Below, piece after piece: positions 24,004 to 32,250 of a stretch of DNA of 49,935 nt (position 1 is the stretch's first letter; each line of letters opens with the position of its first letter). The notes beneath the pieces were generated by a model that saw only the letters and a program-made list of their open reading frames with translations, did no database searches and was not told where the DNA came from. The stretch lies in NCBI GenBank assembly GCA_964533055.1, contig CAZHKZ010000005.1:1-49935 (forward strand). Reading direction: 5' to 3'. The translations under genes were made by a program, and so were the position numbers. The stretch comes from JACROF01 sp964533055 (GTDB lineage Bacteria; Patescibacteriota; Microgenomatia; Levybacterales; UBA12049).

Positions 24004-25011
24004 TTAGGAGAGCTGGCGTAGCTCCTCTTCAATGAACTGGTCCAGTTCGCCATCAAGCACTGCATCTGTATTCCCAGTCTCAACTCCAGTTCGAAGATCT
24101 TTGACCATCTTGTATGGATGAAGAACATATGAGCGAATCTGATTTCCCCAGCCAGGTGTCACGTAACCCCCCTTCATCCGCTGTTCTTCCTTACGTCTTT
24201 CATCTTCTTGAATTTGCCATAATTTAGCCTTCAAAAGCTTCATAGCAAACTCTCTATTCTGATTTTGATGTCGCTCAACTGATGCAGTGACGACGAGGCC
24301 TGATGGAATATGCTTGAGTCTAACTGCAGTAGACACTTTATTTACATTCTGCCCACCATGTCCACCTGCTCGAAAAGCGTCAAATTCAATCTCATCGTCT
24401 CGTATCTCAATCCCCCCCGCTTGATCAATCTGGGGAAGAACTTCTACCATCGCAAATGAAGTTTGTCGTAACTTATCTGCATTAAATGGTGATTGCCGCA
24501 CAAGCCTATGCACTCCCATCTCATGTTTTAAAAGACCATACGAATATTTCCCTGTAACTGCAATGGTGACACTTTTAATACCCGCTTCCTCACCTGGTGT
24601 TTCATCAAGGACCTCAAAACCCCATCCCTTCTTTTCAAAATATCGCGTATACATTCGATACAGCATTTCAGTCCAGTCCATAGCCTCTGTTCCCCCCTGA
24701 CCAGAGTGGATTGCGAGGATAGCATCACCCTCATCATACTCAGACGAGAAATAAAGAAGGGTCTCCATTTTTTTCAAAAGTTTTTCTGCCTCGTGCTCCT
24801 CGCCTTCTTGCGCCCATAGCTGAAGAAGCTCTACTTCCTCTACTTCTTTTTGCAGAGCTGATAACTCCTTCATCTTCTCGCCAGCAGATGTATGGTCCTG
24901 CCAAAAATCAGACTGCGCACTTTCATCTTGAAGCTCCAGAATTTTTTTCTTTTTTGTCTCAATCTCTAATTTTTCAACAAGCTTTTGGATCCTATTTTTT
25001 ATATCTTCCAT
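24004..25011 (-). CDS. prfB: Peptide chain release factor 2
   Basis: The 335-residue protein has the peptidyl-hydrolase motif GGHGGQNVNKVSTAVRL and the RF2 tripeptide SPF in VRQSPFNADKLR, so it should read UGA and UAA. The N-terminal helical part is about 7 residues shorter than in E. coli. The frame is open from its ATG with no internal TGA, so the autoregulatory +1 frameshift used by many prfB genes is absent. A TATAAT lies 6 nt before the ATG, overlapping the stop region of the upstream gene, which suggests separate leaderless transcription. Its presence shows that UGA is a stop codon here. Confidence 0.96.
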   Translation of the reverse strand: MEDIKNRIQKLVEKLEIETKKKKILELQDESAQSDFWQDHTSAGEKMKELSALQKEVEEVELLQLWAQEGEEHEAEKLLKKMETLLYFSSEYDEGDAILAIHSGQGGTEAMDWTEMLYRMYTRYFEKKGWGFEVLDETPGEEAGIKSVTIAVTGKYSYGLLKHEMGVHRLVRQSPFNADKLRQTSFAMVEVLPQIDQAGGIEIRDDEIEFDAFRAGGHGGQNVNKVSTAVRLKHIPSGLVVTASVERHQNQNREFAMKLLKAKLWQIQEDERRKEEQRMKGGYVTPGWGNQIRSYVLHPYKMVKDLRTGVETGNTDAVLDGELDQFIEEELRQLS

Positions 25012-25017
25012 GAGGGA

Positions 25018-25023
25018 ATTATA
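25018..25023 (-). promoter_or_regulatory. Leaderless -10 box of prfB
   Basis: TATAAT exactly 6 nt before ATG 25011, immediately after the TGA of the upstream gene. I see no good -35. Confidence 0.55.
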
Positions 25024-25410
25024 TCATTTATTCAGAGGTAGACTCTTAGGGAGTGAAATCGAATGAACAAAATCTTCAAACTCATTCTTCGCACTGTTAA
25101 TATCTTTTACAACCTTTTCAGTTCTTCTAGCCATAGTCACCAGATCTGTGAGCGTTGTATTCATCACTTGGTGCTTTATTCCCTCAACAACATCGAGAGA
25201 ATCATCCGTAATTTCTTCTTTAAATTCAGTCTGATCAACTTCTTTGGCATTTTTATCCTGAACTCCAGCAACGAGCTGTCGAGGAACACTCATCGCTCTC
25301 CTAATCGGCCGATCAAATACAAAAAGTAGTCCAATAAGTGCAATGACAAAAAAGAATCCAAAAATATGGAGAAGAATCTTTCTCTTCTCATGGTGGTGAG
25401 GGGAAATCAT
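25024..25410 (-). CDS. Small membrane-anchored protein of unknown function
   Basis: This 128-residue protein has a His-rich start (MISPHHHEKRK), one membrane helix (about 12-30, LLHIFGFFFVIALIGLLFVF), and a helical, charged remainder with a probable coiled coil (about 60-115). I do not recognise a family. The ATG overlaps the transketolase stop by 4 nt, so it is translated with it, and prfB follows after 12 nt. A link with transketolase in function is not evident. Confidence 0.6.
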   Translation of the reverse strand: MISPHHHEKRKILLHIFGFFFVIALIGLLFVFDRPIRRAMSVPRQLVAGVQDKNAKEVDQTEFKEEITDDSLDVVEGIKHQVMNTTLTDLVTMARRTEKVVKDINSAKNEFEDFVHSISLPKSLPLNK

Positions 25411-27257
25411 GATTGAATTACCTTTCGTACTTCTTCGATTATTGCGTCCCTACCTATTCTTGCTTCATGCATAAGTTCTTCTTTCTTTCCTGATTTAGAG
25501 ATATTCTTCACGGCCAACTTGACCACTTTTACCTGGGTATCTTTCATGGCATCAAGAACAAAATCACCAAACCCACCATGTTCAAAGTGATCCTCAACAG
25601 TTATAACAACTTTCTCTCTCGTTGCTTCAATCGCATCAAGGATTCCCTGTTTATCGAGTGGTTTAATACTATAACAGTCTATGACTCGAATAGAAATTCC
25701 ACTCTCGGAGAGCGATTCAGCAGCAGCTAAAGACTCGTGAACTGTGATGCCCGTCGCTACAACTGTGAGAAAATCATCATTGCTCTGTAATAAAATTTTT
25801 GATCCACCAATTGGAAAGTCCTCGTCATCTGCATAGATAACAGCTGTTTTTGGCCGTAGTGTTCGAAGATACGTAATACCTCTATACTCAAGGAGATTAT
25901 GAGTTAGTTTTCTCGCAGACACTGCATCGCTTGGCTGTGCTACGACTGATCCAGGAATCGTGCCAAAGAGCGAGATGTCCTCAAGTCCCATTTGTGATGG
26001 ACCATCCTCGCCAATTGAGACTCCCACATGCGAACCAACAAAATGAATTATTGAATCAGATATAGCAGCCATTCGTATCTGATCAGCAGCACGTGTTAGA
26101 AAGCTAGCAAAAGTTACAACTACAGGGTTAAGACCAATTTTAGAAAATCCAACTGCAACTGAGGCCATATTTTGCTCTGCAATAAAACATTGGACAAAAC
26201 GCTGAGGAAACGCCTTTGCAAATAGTTGTGTAAAAGTTGAGTTCTGTACATCTCCATCCAAAACGACAAGTGATTCATCAATTGCGCCATAAGTTATTAA
26301 AGCCTGTCCAAATGCCTCTCTTGTCGCTACATCATTTTTTTCAACAATCTTTGTACCGACGTTTTCAACATCATTTTTCAAAGAAAGTAAGTTAGCAGAC
26401 GGGAGAGTGAGATCAAATCGCAAAGACTCATCAACCGGAGCCAACTCAATCAATGCACTTGACAGCTCATCTGCACTAAGTGCTTTCCCATGCCATCCTT
26501 CTTTACCTTCGAGAAATGTAACTCCCTTGCCCTTAATTGTTCGTGCAATTATTGCAACAGGGATTTTTGAGAGAGATGCCCTTGCTAGAACATCGTCGAT
26601 CTGCAAATAATCATGTCCATCAATAAGGTAGGTCTCAAATCCAAAAGCTTTAAATCTCTTCTCATACTCACTTGCGTCATTAAACATCGTCTTCTGACTC
26701 TGGCCCAAGGTATTCACATCAATAACTGCAATAAGATTTGAGAGGCCATAATGACTAGCAAAGTTTGCAGCTTCCCAGTTCTGCCCCTCAGCCATCTCCC
26801 CATCTCCCAATAACACATACGTTTTAGGTATTCTCAATTCTGAATTCTGAATTCTGAATTTTTTTTCTAATCCAAGTGCAATACCTGCGCCAATTGAGAG
26901 CCCTTGCCCCAATGACCCAGTTGCGCCCTGTGCAAAAGGGAAATGCGAGGTTGGGTGTCCTTCAAGAATACTCCCAAATTTTCGCAATGTATCGAGTGTC
27001 GAAAGCGGATATGCACCACTCATGGCAAAAAGCGCATAGAGGAGTGGAGCACTGTGTCCTTTTGAAAGAACGAGCCGATCATTCGCAAGGCTATCTGGTG
27101 CCTGAATATCAAAATGAAAGTGACTTTCGAAAAGCACTGCCATTAAATCAACCGCACTCAAACATGAAGTAGGGTGTCCTGACCCTGCGCGTGTAGTCGA
27201 GGTAAGACAAAGCGAGCGAAGCAGAATAGCTTTTTGTTCAACTTGAGAGGCAGGCAT
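25407..27257 (-). CDS. tkt: Transketolase, single-chain form
   Basis: The 616-residue enzyme joins both halves of transketolase. The TPP-binding part has SGHPTSCLSAVDLMAVLF and GDGEMAEGQNWEAANFA; the second half has FIAEQNMASVAVGFS, DGPSQMGLEDI and the C-terminal VITVEDHFEHGGFGD. It moves two-carbon units in the non-oxidative pentose phosphate pathway, often the main route to ribose-phosphates in CPR bacteria. Near residue 140 a heptanucleotide repeat adds FRIQNSELRIP just before the TPP motif. I start at ATG 27257, 6 nt after a TATTAT box; in-frame codons further up overlap the glycosylase gene. E. coli enzymes are about 663 residues. Confidence 0.94.
   Translation of the reverse strand: MPASQVEQKAILLRSLCLTSTTRAGSGHPTSCLSAVDLMAVLFESHFHFDIQAPDSLANDRLVLSKGHSAPLLYALFAMSGAYPLSTLDTLRKFGSILEGHPTSHFPFAQGATGSLGQGLSIGAGIALGLEKKFRIQNSELRIPKTYVLLGDGEMAEGQNWEAANFASHYGLSNLIAVIDVNTLGQSQKTMFNDASEYEKRFKAFGFETYLIDGHDYLQIDDVLARASLSKIPVAIIARTIKGKGVTFLEGKEGWHGKALSADELSSALIELAPVDESLRFDLTLPSANLLSLKNDVENVGTKIVEKNDVATREAFGQALITYGAIDESLVVLDGDVQNSTFTQLFAKAFPQRFVQCFIAEQNMASVAVGFSKIGLNPVVVTFASFLTRAADQIRMAAISDSIIHFVGSHVGVSIGEDGPSQMGLEDISLFGTIPGSVVAQPSDAVSARKLTHNLLEYRGITYLRTLRPKTAVIYADDEDFPIGGSKILLQSNDDFLTVVATGITVHESLAAAESLSESGISIRVIDCYSIKPLDKQGILDAIEATREKVVITVEDHFEHGGFGDFVLDAMKDTQVKVVKLAVKNISKSGKKEELMHEARIGRDAIIEEVRKVIQS
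26836..26860. repeat. Heptanucleotide tandem repeat (AATTCTG)x3 inside tkt
   Basis: Three exact AATTCTG copies plus AATT. On the coding strand it contributes IQNSEL-type residues to a loop just before the TPP-binding motif. Three units make 21 nt, so the frame is kept. Confidence 0.85.
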
Positions 27258-27263
27258 ATAACT

Positions 27264-27293
27264 ATAATAGCTTAAAGCTCTAGGCTTTTCCAA
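27264..27293 (-). promoter_or_regulatory. Leaderless promoter of tkt
   Basis: TTGGAA, 18-bp spacer, TATTAT, then 6 nt to ATG 27257. It lies in the 3' end of the AlkA-like gene. Confidence 0.55.
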
Positions 27294-27883
27294 AGATACT
27301 GAGAACCAATCGTTTTATATGGCGACCACTTTTTAACTATACTTTCTGCCTGTTTTTCCGTTGGCTCAACTTTAAGCTGATAAACCTTCTGCAAACCACG
27401 CCTGAGACCAAGATCACTATAGGAAAACACGTCTGGTCTCTGCATTCGAAACATTAAGAACATTTCTGCAGTCCACCGCCCAATTCCCTTCACCTTAACT
27501 AATTCAGTGATGATCTCCTCATCAGTCATGATGTCAAATTGCTCAAAGAGTATCCCGCTCTCAAGTGTCTTTTGCGCAAGATCTTTTATGTAGCTGATTT
27601 TCTGCCATGAGACTCCGACATCGCGAATTGATTGATCTGAAAGCGCCAGAATATTATCCGGGGTTACCTTACCGCCTTCCAATAAGGCTTCGAAACGTTG
27701 CCAGATTGTTCGAGCTGCTTTCACTGAAAGCTGCTGACCTACAATGGAGGATGTCAGACTAAAGAAATAACTCTCATCTTGCACCCAGCTAAGTGGGCCA
27801 GCTTTTTTGATAATTTCCCCCATGATTGGATCTACTTTTGAGATGTGAAGGACTGCTTCTTTTTCAATTTTCGAGGTGATCAC
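27272..27883 (-). CDS. DNA-3-methyladenine glycosylase II (AlkA-like)
   Basis: The 203-residue protein is a HhH-GPD glycosylase of the AlkA/MPG-II type. It has SSIVGQQLSVKAARTIWQRF, the helix-hairpin-helix VKGIGRWTAEMFLMF, and DVFSYSDLGLRRG with the catalytic Asp. It lacks the N-terminal domain of E. coli AlkA (282 residues), as do many bacterial homologues. It should excise alkylated purines for base-excision repair. The start is GTG: 6 nt upstream lies TATAAC, with TTGGTA 17 bp further, which fixes it. It is divergent from the endonuclease IV gene, so two base-excision steps share one promoter region. Confidence 0.9.
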   Translation of the reverse strand: MITSKIEKEAVLHISKVDPIMGEIIKKAGPLSWVQDESYFFSLTSSIVGQQLSVKAARTIWQRFEALLEGGKVTPDNILALSDQSIRDVGVSWQKISYIKDLAQKTLESGILFEQFDIMTDEEIITELVKVKGIGRWTAEMFLMFRMQRPDVFSYSDLGLRRGLQKVYQLKVEPTEKQAESIVKKWSPYKTIGSQYLWKSLEL

Positions 27884-27889
27884 GAACTT

Positions 27890-27918
27890 GTTATATCACA
27901 GATATCGTATAATACCAA
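27890..27918 (-). promoter_or_regulatory. Leaderless promoter of the AlkA-like gene
   Basis: TTGGTA, 17-bp spacer, TATAAC, then 6 nt to GTG 27883. It overlaps the divergent -10 at 27908-27913. Confidence 0.65.
27908..27913 (+). promoter_or_regulatory. -10 box of the endonuclease IV gene
   Basis: TATAAT ending 9 nt before ATG 27923, so the leader would be about 0-3 nt. It lies inside the opposite promoter of the AlkA-like gene; no clear -35. Confidence 0.5.
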
Positions 27919-27922
27919 TTAT

Positions 27923-28762
27923 ATGAAGATCGGCGGACATCTCTCAGTAGCAGGTGGCTATACCAATGCACTAACAAAGACGATTGATATTGGAGGGAAT
28001 TGTGTACAAATTTTCTCATCATCACCACGAAATTGGGGCGTCAAACCAGTTACAGATGACACAATTGAACAATTCATTAGTTCAAAAAAAGAGCTCTCAA
28101 TCGATCCTGTCTATTTTCATGCATCATATCTTGTGAACTTTGCAGACAGTCAACGAATTGGATCTGCGTCAATTACAACTCTCACTGATGAACTCACCCT
28201 TGCATCAAGAATGCAGGTTCGCGGTTCTATCATTCATCTTGGCTCATTTAAGCAGGAGGAGAAGCCTACACCGTCTCAGTACTCAATTGTTTTTGAAAAT
28301 GTCATGAAAGTTCTGGATAACACCCCCACAGATTCACTCTTTATTATTGAAAATGCTGGAAATAAAAAACTAAATTGGTCATTGGAAGAATTGGGCTTCG
28401 TCATAAAGGAGCTCAATCACAAGCGTGTCAAGGTCTGCCTTGACACATGCCATCTCTGGGGAGCTGGATATGATCTCTCGACTCCAGAACTCTTTAAGAG
28501 ATACTTTGACAATTTCGAAAGACTTGTAGGTATGGAGAAATTAGAGCTCTTTCAGATCAATGACAGCAGAGATGAGTGTGGATCCTTTAGGGATAGACAT
28601 GAAAATTTAGGTCTTGGCCATATTCCAGAGGAGACTTTTAGACTAATTGTCAATGACCCCCTAACGCGCGATATGCCATTCCTTCTAGAAGTTCCTGGGA
28701 TAAATAAGGAAGGTCCCGACAAGGTAAATGTTGAGAGATTCAAATCTTACCTAAACACCTAA
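27923..28762 (+). CDS. nfo: Endonuclease IV
   Basis: The 279-residue AP endonuclease cuts DNA 5' of abasic sites. It has the TIM-barrel family strings MKIGGHLSVAGG, IHLGS, FIIENAGN, VCLDTCHLWGAGYD, FQINDSRDECGSFRDRHENLGLG and LLEVPG, which supply the three-zinc ligands (His, Glu, Asp). E. coli Nfo has 285 residues, so length is normal. I start at ATG 27923, because family members begin at this MKIG.H and a TATAAT precedes it; an in-frame start at 27845 would overlap the AlkA-like gene. It forms a divergent DNA-repair pair with that gene. Confidence 0.95.
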   Translation: MKIGGHLSVAGGYTNALTKTIDIGGNCVQIFSSSPRNWGVKPVTDDTIEQFISSKKELSIDPVYFHASYLVNFADSQRIGSASITTLTDELTLASRMQVRGSIIHLGSFKQEEKPTPSQYSIVFENVMKVLDNTPTDSLFIIENAGNKKLNWSLEELGFVIKELNHKRVKVCLDTCHLWGAGYDLSTPELFKRYFDNFERLVGMEKLELFQINDSRDECGSFRDRHENLGLGHIPEETFRLIVNDPLTRDMPFLLEVPGINKEGPDKVNVERFKSYLNT

Positions 28763-28875
28763 AATTATCTCCCAAAAATATCTCAATTCATCATCCAAAA
28801 AAATCTTTCAATTTATGGTTAATTTCAATCGCAATACTATATATAATGAGGGTGATCAGCTGAACAAAAGAAAAA

Positions 28876-29976
28876 CTACTTCTCTTCACCAGTTACGACA
28901 ATGATATCATTTGTAAGTGAGTCATCTTTCGCCCTTGTAACACTAGTAAAGACTTTTTCCAACTCTTTAACAATTTCGTCACCCCTCAATTTTGAAACTT
29001 TATCAGAAAAAGAGACAGTAGTTTTTGTGTTGTCAGCAGAGTCTGCATTGCCCGTACTAACACTATTATAACCTAGCTCCTCCATAATTAACTTTACCTT
29101 CCCTGCCTGCCCAGCTGTCCCGGTTCCATTCAGAACAGCCACAGTTAACGACCCCTTATCTACTTCCTGTGTAACAGCCTCGGTTGGCTCTGGAGTTACC
29201 TCTGAGACTACCTGTGTCGGGGCTGGAGCGTTGCTAAATCTCTTTTGCTCCATAAAAAGAAAGCCTCCAAATACCAAAGTTGAGATCACTAAAAATCCTA
29301 AGATAACGAGAAGTGCAGTAATATTCCATTTCTTCACCAGGGTAAATGGCGGCATGTGCGTAGAAGTATTCATATGATGAGACGGTTTAGGCACATTAAT
29401 CTCTTCATCATTTTTAGAATCTGTAGTACTTGGATAAGACTCAAGAAAGTTAGCCTGTGAATAGAGCTGTTCTTTTGAGAATATTGCTTTTACATCATCT
29501 GGGGCCAGCACATCCTCATCGACCTCATCAACAAAAAGTGAGAGTGGCACAACTGAACTTATCGATGAAGACTGCTTCTTTAATCCATTTATAACTATTT
29601 GATAAAATTTCTTACTTGTTACTAATATGTATTCTTTAGTCTTAGTTTGAATTCTTCTCTCAACCATATCTGACTTTTCATAAGGGATAGATGCGAAGAA
29701 TTCTTTCTCTTTCTGGTCAGAACTATCAAGCGGCACAGCAGTCTGAAATAATATCCCTTTACCAACAACGATTACTTTTACATTCTTGGCATCTGAAACC
29801 TTATCTAACGCTGCAGAAATAAATGCAGTCAACGCATCCTCATCTAGAATCGTCTTATCTTTTACCAGCTCTTTGGGATAAGACACCGACAACAACACTT
29901 TTTTTTCTGTCTGAAGTGATAGTGAACTGTCAGTAAGATAGATAAGTGTTGGAATATTATTTTTTTTCTTTATCAT
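28876..29976 (-). CDS. Membrane protein with C-terminal LytR_C domain
   Basis: The 366-residue protein has a soluble N-terminal part of about 200 residues (TLIYLTDSSLSLQTEKKVLLSV, perhaps of the actin-like or PilM-like kind, but weak), one membrane helix (about 220-240, ALLVILGFLVISTLVFGGFLF), a Thr/Pro/Glu linker and a LytR_C domain (about 275-366) with LTVAVLNGTGTAGQAGKVK and ELGYNSVSTGNADS. LytR_C domains occur on envelope proteins, often with LytR-CpsA-Psr enzymes, and are extracytoplasmic. It overlaps the upstream gene by 20 nt. The domain call is good; its role is unknown. The 113-nt gap downstream holds an isolated TATATATAAT but no gene. Confidence 0.7.
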   Translation of the reverse strand: MIKKKNNIPTLIYLTDSSLSLQTEKKVLLSVSYPKELVKDKTILDEDALTAFISAALDKVSDAKNVKVIVVGKGILFQTAVPLDSSDQKEKEFFASIPYEKSDMVERRIQTKTKEYILVTSKKFYQIVINGLKKQSSSISSVVPLSLFVDEVDEDVLAPDDVKAIFSKEQLYSQANFLESYPSTTDSKNDEEINVPKPSHHMNTSTHMPPFTLVKKWNITALLVILGFLVISTLVFGGFLFMEQKRFSNAPAPTQVVSEVTPEPTEAVTQEVDKGSLTVAVLNGTGTAGQAGKVKLIMEELGYNSVSTGNADSADNTKTTVSFSDKVSKLRGDEIVKELEKVFTSVTRAKDDSLTNDIIVVTGEEK

Positions 29977-30301
29977 TTTTTACCTTCTTCACATCTTCGT
30001 GAAGCTCCTTTTTGAGATCATCTGATACTTTTACAATTCGATCTTCAATCCCATCAATCTTTTCCTTTAGGAATTTCCAGACTGCATCATGATCATCATT
30101 TGCAAGCTCTTTCAAAAATAATTTTTTGTCAGCTGCTGACAGCTCTGAGAGAATTGCATCAAGAATTGCATGATGGAGACTAGACTCCATGATATGACTC
30201 AGGTGCACCCGCTCCTGATCTGATAAATCCATCTCAGAAAGAATAACCGTAATCGAATCAGCCTGAACGACTGTATGATAAAACTGTTTTCTACTGCTCA
30301 T
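29957..30301 (-). CDS. Small helical hypothetical protein
   Basis: The 114-residue protein has a beta-like N-terminus (KQFYHTVVQADSITVILSEM) and then a highly charged helical remainder with a Lys/Glu/Asp-rich coiled tail (EDRIVKVSDDLKKELHED). I do not recognise a family. No signal peptide or membrane helix is present. I start at ATG 30301, because a TATAAT lies 6 nt upstream; a TTG 18 nt earlier would cover that box. It overlaps the LytR_C gene downstream by 20 nt, so the two are likely to be made together. Confidence 0.6.
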   Translation of the reverse strand: MSSRKQFYHTVVQADSITVILSEMDLSDQERVHLSHIMESSLHHAILDAILSELSAADKKLFLKELANDDHDAVWKFLKEKIDGIEDRIVKVSDDLKKELHEDVKKVKNDKEKK

Positions 30302-30307
30302 ATTTTT

Positions 30308-30313
30308 ATTATA
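30308..30313 (-). promoter_or_regulatory. Leaderless -10 box of the 114-residue protein gene
   Basis: TATAAT exactly 6 nt before ATG 30301, overlapping the stop codon of the upstream gene. No good -35. Confidence 0.5.
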
Positions 30314-31205
30314 ACTCAACAGGTCCTAAAGGAATTTTATCATCTGGATCATTTATGAAAAAGTAGAGAACAGCCCCTTTTGCTCTCCCATCTACGCGCT
30401 CAAGATACTTCATGACCTCAGGCGATCCTCCAAGCTGCTTACCGGTCCACTGTGCAGGGCCTGCATCTCCAATAACCACGACCATCGCTTTACCATTCTG
30501 AGGATTCACCACTAGCATTTTTCGATACTTAAAAAAATCAACATATTTCTTCACATTGTCATGAAATCCTGGCGCTAAAAATGTCTGGACTGCAAGATAA
30601 TACTTCTCGCGATCAATGTCTTTTTGAGTAATCTCATACTTAGAAGTTGCAAAATATCCCCACGCCCCACGCCCTGGTGCCATTCCTGATTTACCATACG
30701 TGAAAGCCTCATCAGTCGTAGCAAAATGTGAAGCCATCGTATCCCCTGGATAACGCATCAAATGCTGCTCTGCACCGATATACCCATAGCTTCGATTCAG
30801 CCTTATCCCGTCTATCTCTGGCCTAACATCAAATCCATATTCCCTTGAAAGCACTCCAGATATTGTTGCCTCTTGGTCAGTTGTTAAAGGCCCCACTTCT
30901 TCTGGCAAAAGTTTGGCGAGATCTGTAATAAGAAATGTCTCCTCTTTGATCATCGGTGCCCCAACTGACTGTGAATTTGCAGAGGGACCAACTGAGGTAC
31001 CAATGACTGGTGGAGCAAAAAGCAGAAGTCCGCTAAGTGAACCTGCAGCAATATGCTCTTTGGCAGGCATATTCTTCATAATCCACTCAACTGAGTCCTT
31101 ATGCTTCGTCAATAGTCTTTCCTTGATAGTTCTGTGTCTATCACTAAAGAGCGCATGGAGTTTTTGATAATCAGAGGATGGTGAAGCTGAAATAGGAAAT
31201 GGCAT
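30309..31205 (-). CDS. Hypothetical membrane protein, CPR-type, possibly cell-envelope associated
   Basis: The 298-residue protein has a basic N-terminal segment, a probable membrane helix around residues 52-70 (AAGSLSGLLLFAPPVIG), and an extracellular part with GFDVRPEIDGIRLNRSYGYIG, then YLAVQTFLAPGF, VVVIGDAGPAQWTGKQLGGSPEVM and VLYFFINDPDDKIPLGPV at the end. The conserved-looking Gly/Trp/Asp/His-containing strings suggest an enzyme-like fold, but I cannot name one. I start at ATG 31205; a TTG at 31241 is also in frame. It heads a three-gene unit with the LytR_C protein and is divergent from the RNA methyltransferase gene. Confidence 0.6.
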   Translation of the reverse strand: MPFPISASPSSDYQKLHALFSDRHRTIKERLLTKHKDSVEWIMKNMPAKEHIAAGSLSGLLLFAPPVIGTSVGPSANSQSVGAPMIKEETFLITDLAKLLPEEVGPLTTDQEATISGVLSREYGFDVRPEIDGIRLNRSYGYIGAEQHLMRYPGDTMASHFATTDEAFTYGKSGMAPGRGAWGYFATSKYEITQKDIDREKYYLAVQTFLAPGFHDNVKKYVDFFKYRKMLVVNPQNGKAMVVVIGDAGPAQWTGKQLGGSPEVMKYLERVDGRAKGAVLYFFINDPDDKIPLGPVEL

Positions 31206-31254
31206 TATCCTTATGGTGACATTTTTCGTCCTCTCAGTCAAATCCTACATTGTG

Positions 31255-31260
31255 TATAAT
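31255..31260 (+). promoter_or_regulatory. Leaderless -10 box of the RNA methyltransferase gene
   Basis: TATAAT exactly 6 nt before ATG 31267. The -35 is weak. Confidence 0.55.
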
Positions 31261-31266
31261 GCATCC

Positions 31267-32250
31267 ATGAAAGAGGCTACCTCATCACTTCCACAAGATT
31301 TTATCGAAAGGATCGAAGCTATTTTCCCTGCCCCAATGCTTGTAGATATATTAAAGTCATTCTCTACCAACTCTCCACTCGCAATACGAGTCAACACGCT
31401 TACCTCATCTCTTAAGGAAATCAAAGAAATACTACGAGCGAATTCAATTCAGTTTGAAGATGTCGCCTGGTATTCATCGGCACTAGTACTTCCAACTGCA
31501 TCCACAGCACAGATTATGGCACTACCTTCCTATAGTGAAGGCAAAATTTATATCCAAAGTCTCTCGAGCATGATTCCAGCACTTGTTATGAATCCGTCGC
31601 GCGAGGACTCAGTGCTCGATATCGCTGCAGCACCAGGAAGTAAGACTACTCAACTTGCAGATCTCATGAATAATACTGGAACTATTATTGCCAACGATAT
31701 TAGCCGAGCTCGAATGTATAAGCTCAAAGAGAATCTAAAAAACTATCATGTCAAAAATACAACATTAACGTATATTCATGGTGAGCAGATCTGGAAAAAA
31801 TATCCAGAACTTTTTGACGAAACACTTGTCGATGTCCCATGCAGTATGGAGGGAAGATTTAAAACAGATGATCCAGATACATTTAAAGACTGGTCTTCTA
31901 AAAAAGTGAAGGAGTTAGCTCATCGACAGAAATATCTCCTGCGCTCGGCTATTAGTGCTACAAAGATTGGCGGATCGATCATCTACTCAACTTGCACGAT
32001 CTCCCCTGAGGAAAACGAGGAGGTTATAGACTGGATACTTGAAAAAGAAGCAGGCAAAATTCATCTTGAAGAAATACATCTTGAAGGTTTGACTGGCAAA
32101 ATGGATGGATTGACCAAATGGAAGGAAAAGACCTTCAATGCATCTCTTTCAAAAACACTTCGCCTAATTCCAAGTCAAATTCATGAAGGATTCTTTATAG
32201 CAAAGATAGTAAAAACTGCTCAAACTACGGACCTTGCGACGTATCTATGA
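31267..32250 (+). CDS. RNA m5C methyltransferase (RsmB/RsmF/NOP2-Sun family)
   Basis: The 327-residue enzyme has the S-adenosylmethionine site LDIAAAPGSKTTQLADLM, the motif VDVPCSMEGRF (Pro-Cys) and YSTCTISPEENEEVI with the second Cys; in this family the two Cys release and attack the target cytosine. It lacks the NusB-like N-terminal domain of RsmB and the PUA-like tail of RsmF, so the substrate, rRNA or tRNA, cannot be set from sequence. I start at ATG 31267, just after a TATAAT; the open frame starts further up, over the promoter. The stop overlaps the HD-protein start by 4 nt. Confidence 0.88.
   Translation: MKEATSSLPQDFIERIEAIFPAPMLVDILKSFSTNSPLAIRVNTLTSSLKEIKEILRANSIQFEDVAWYSSALVLPTASTAQIMALPSYSEGKIYIQSLSSMIPALVMNPSREDSVLDIAAAPGSKTTQLADLMNNTGTIIANDISRARMYKLKENLKNYHVKNTTLTYIHGEQIWKKYPELFDETLVDVPCSMEGRFKTDDPDTFKDWSSKKVKELAHRQKYLLRSAISATKIGGSIIYSTCTISPEENEEVIDWILEKEAGKIHLEEIHLEGLTGKMDGLTKWKEKTFNASLSKTLRLIPSQIHEGFFIAKIVKTAQTTDLATYL

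Noticed and set aside
24900..25011. Programmed +1 frameshift in prfB
   Set aside because: The gene is open from its ATG through the GGQ motif with no internal TGA.
28834..28852. Strong-looking TATATATAAT in the 113-nt gap between nfo and the LytR_C gene
   Set aside because: Neither strand has a start codon or gene in the right place after it, and there is no good -35. I cannot support a promoter or small RNA.
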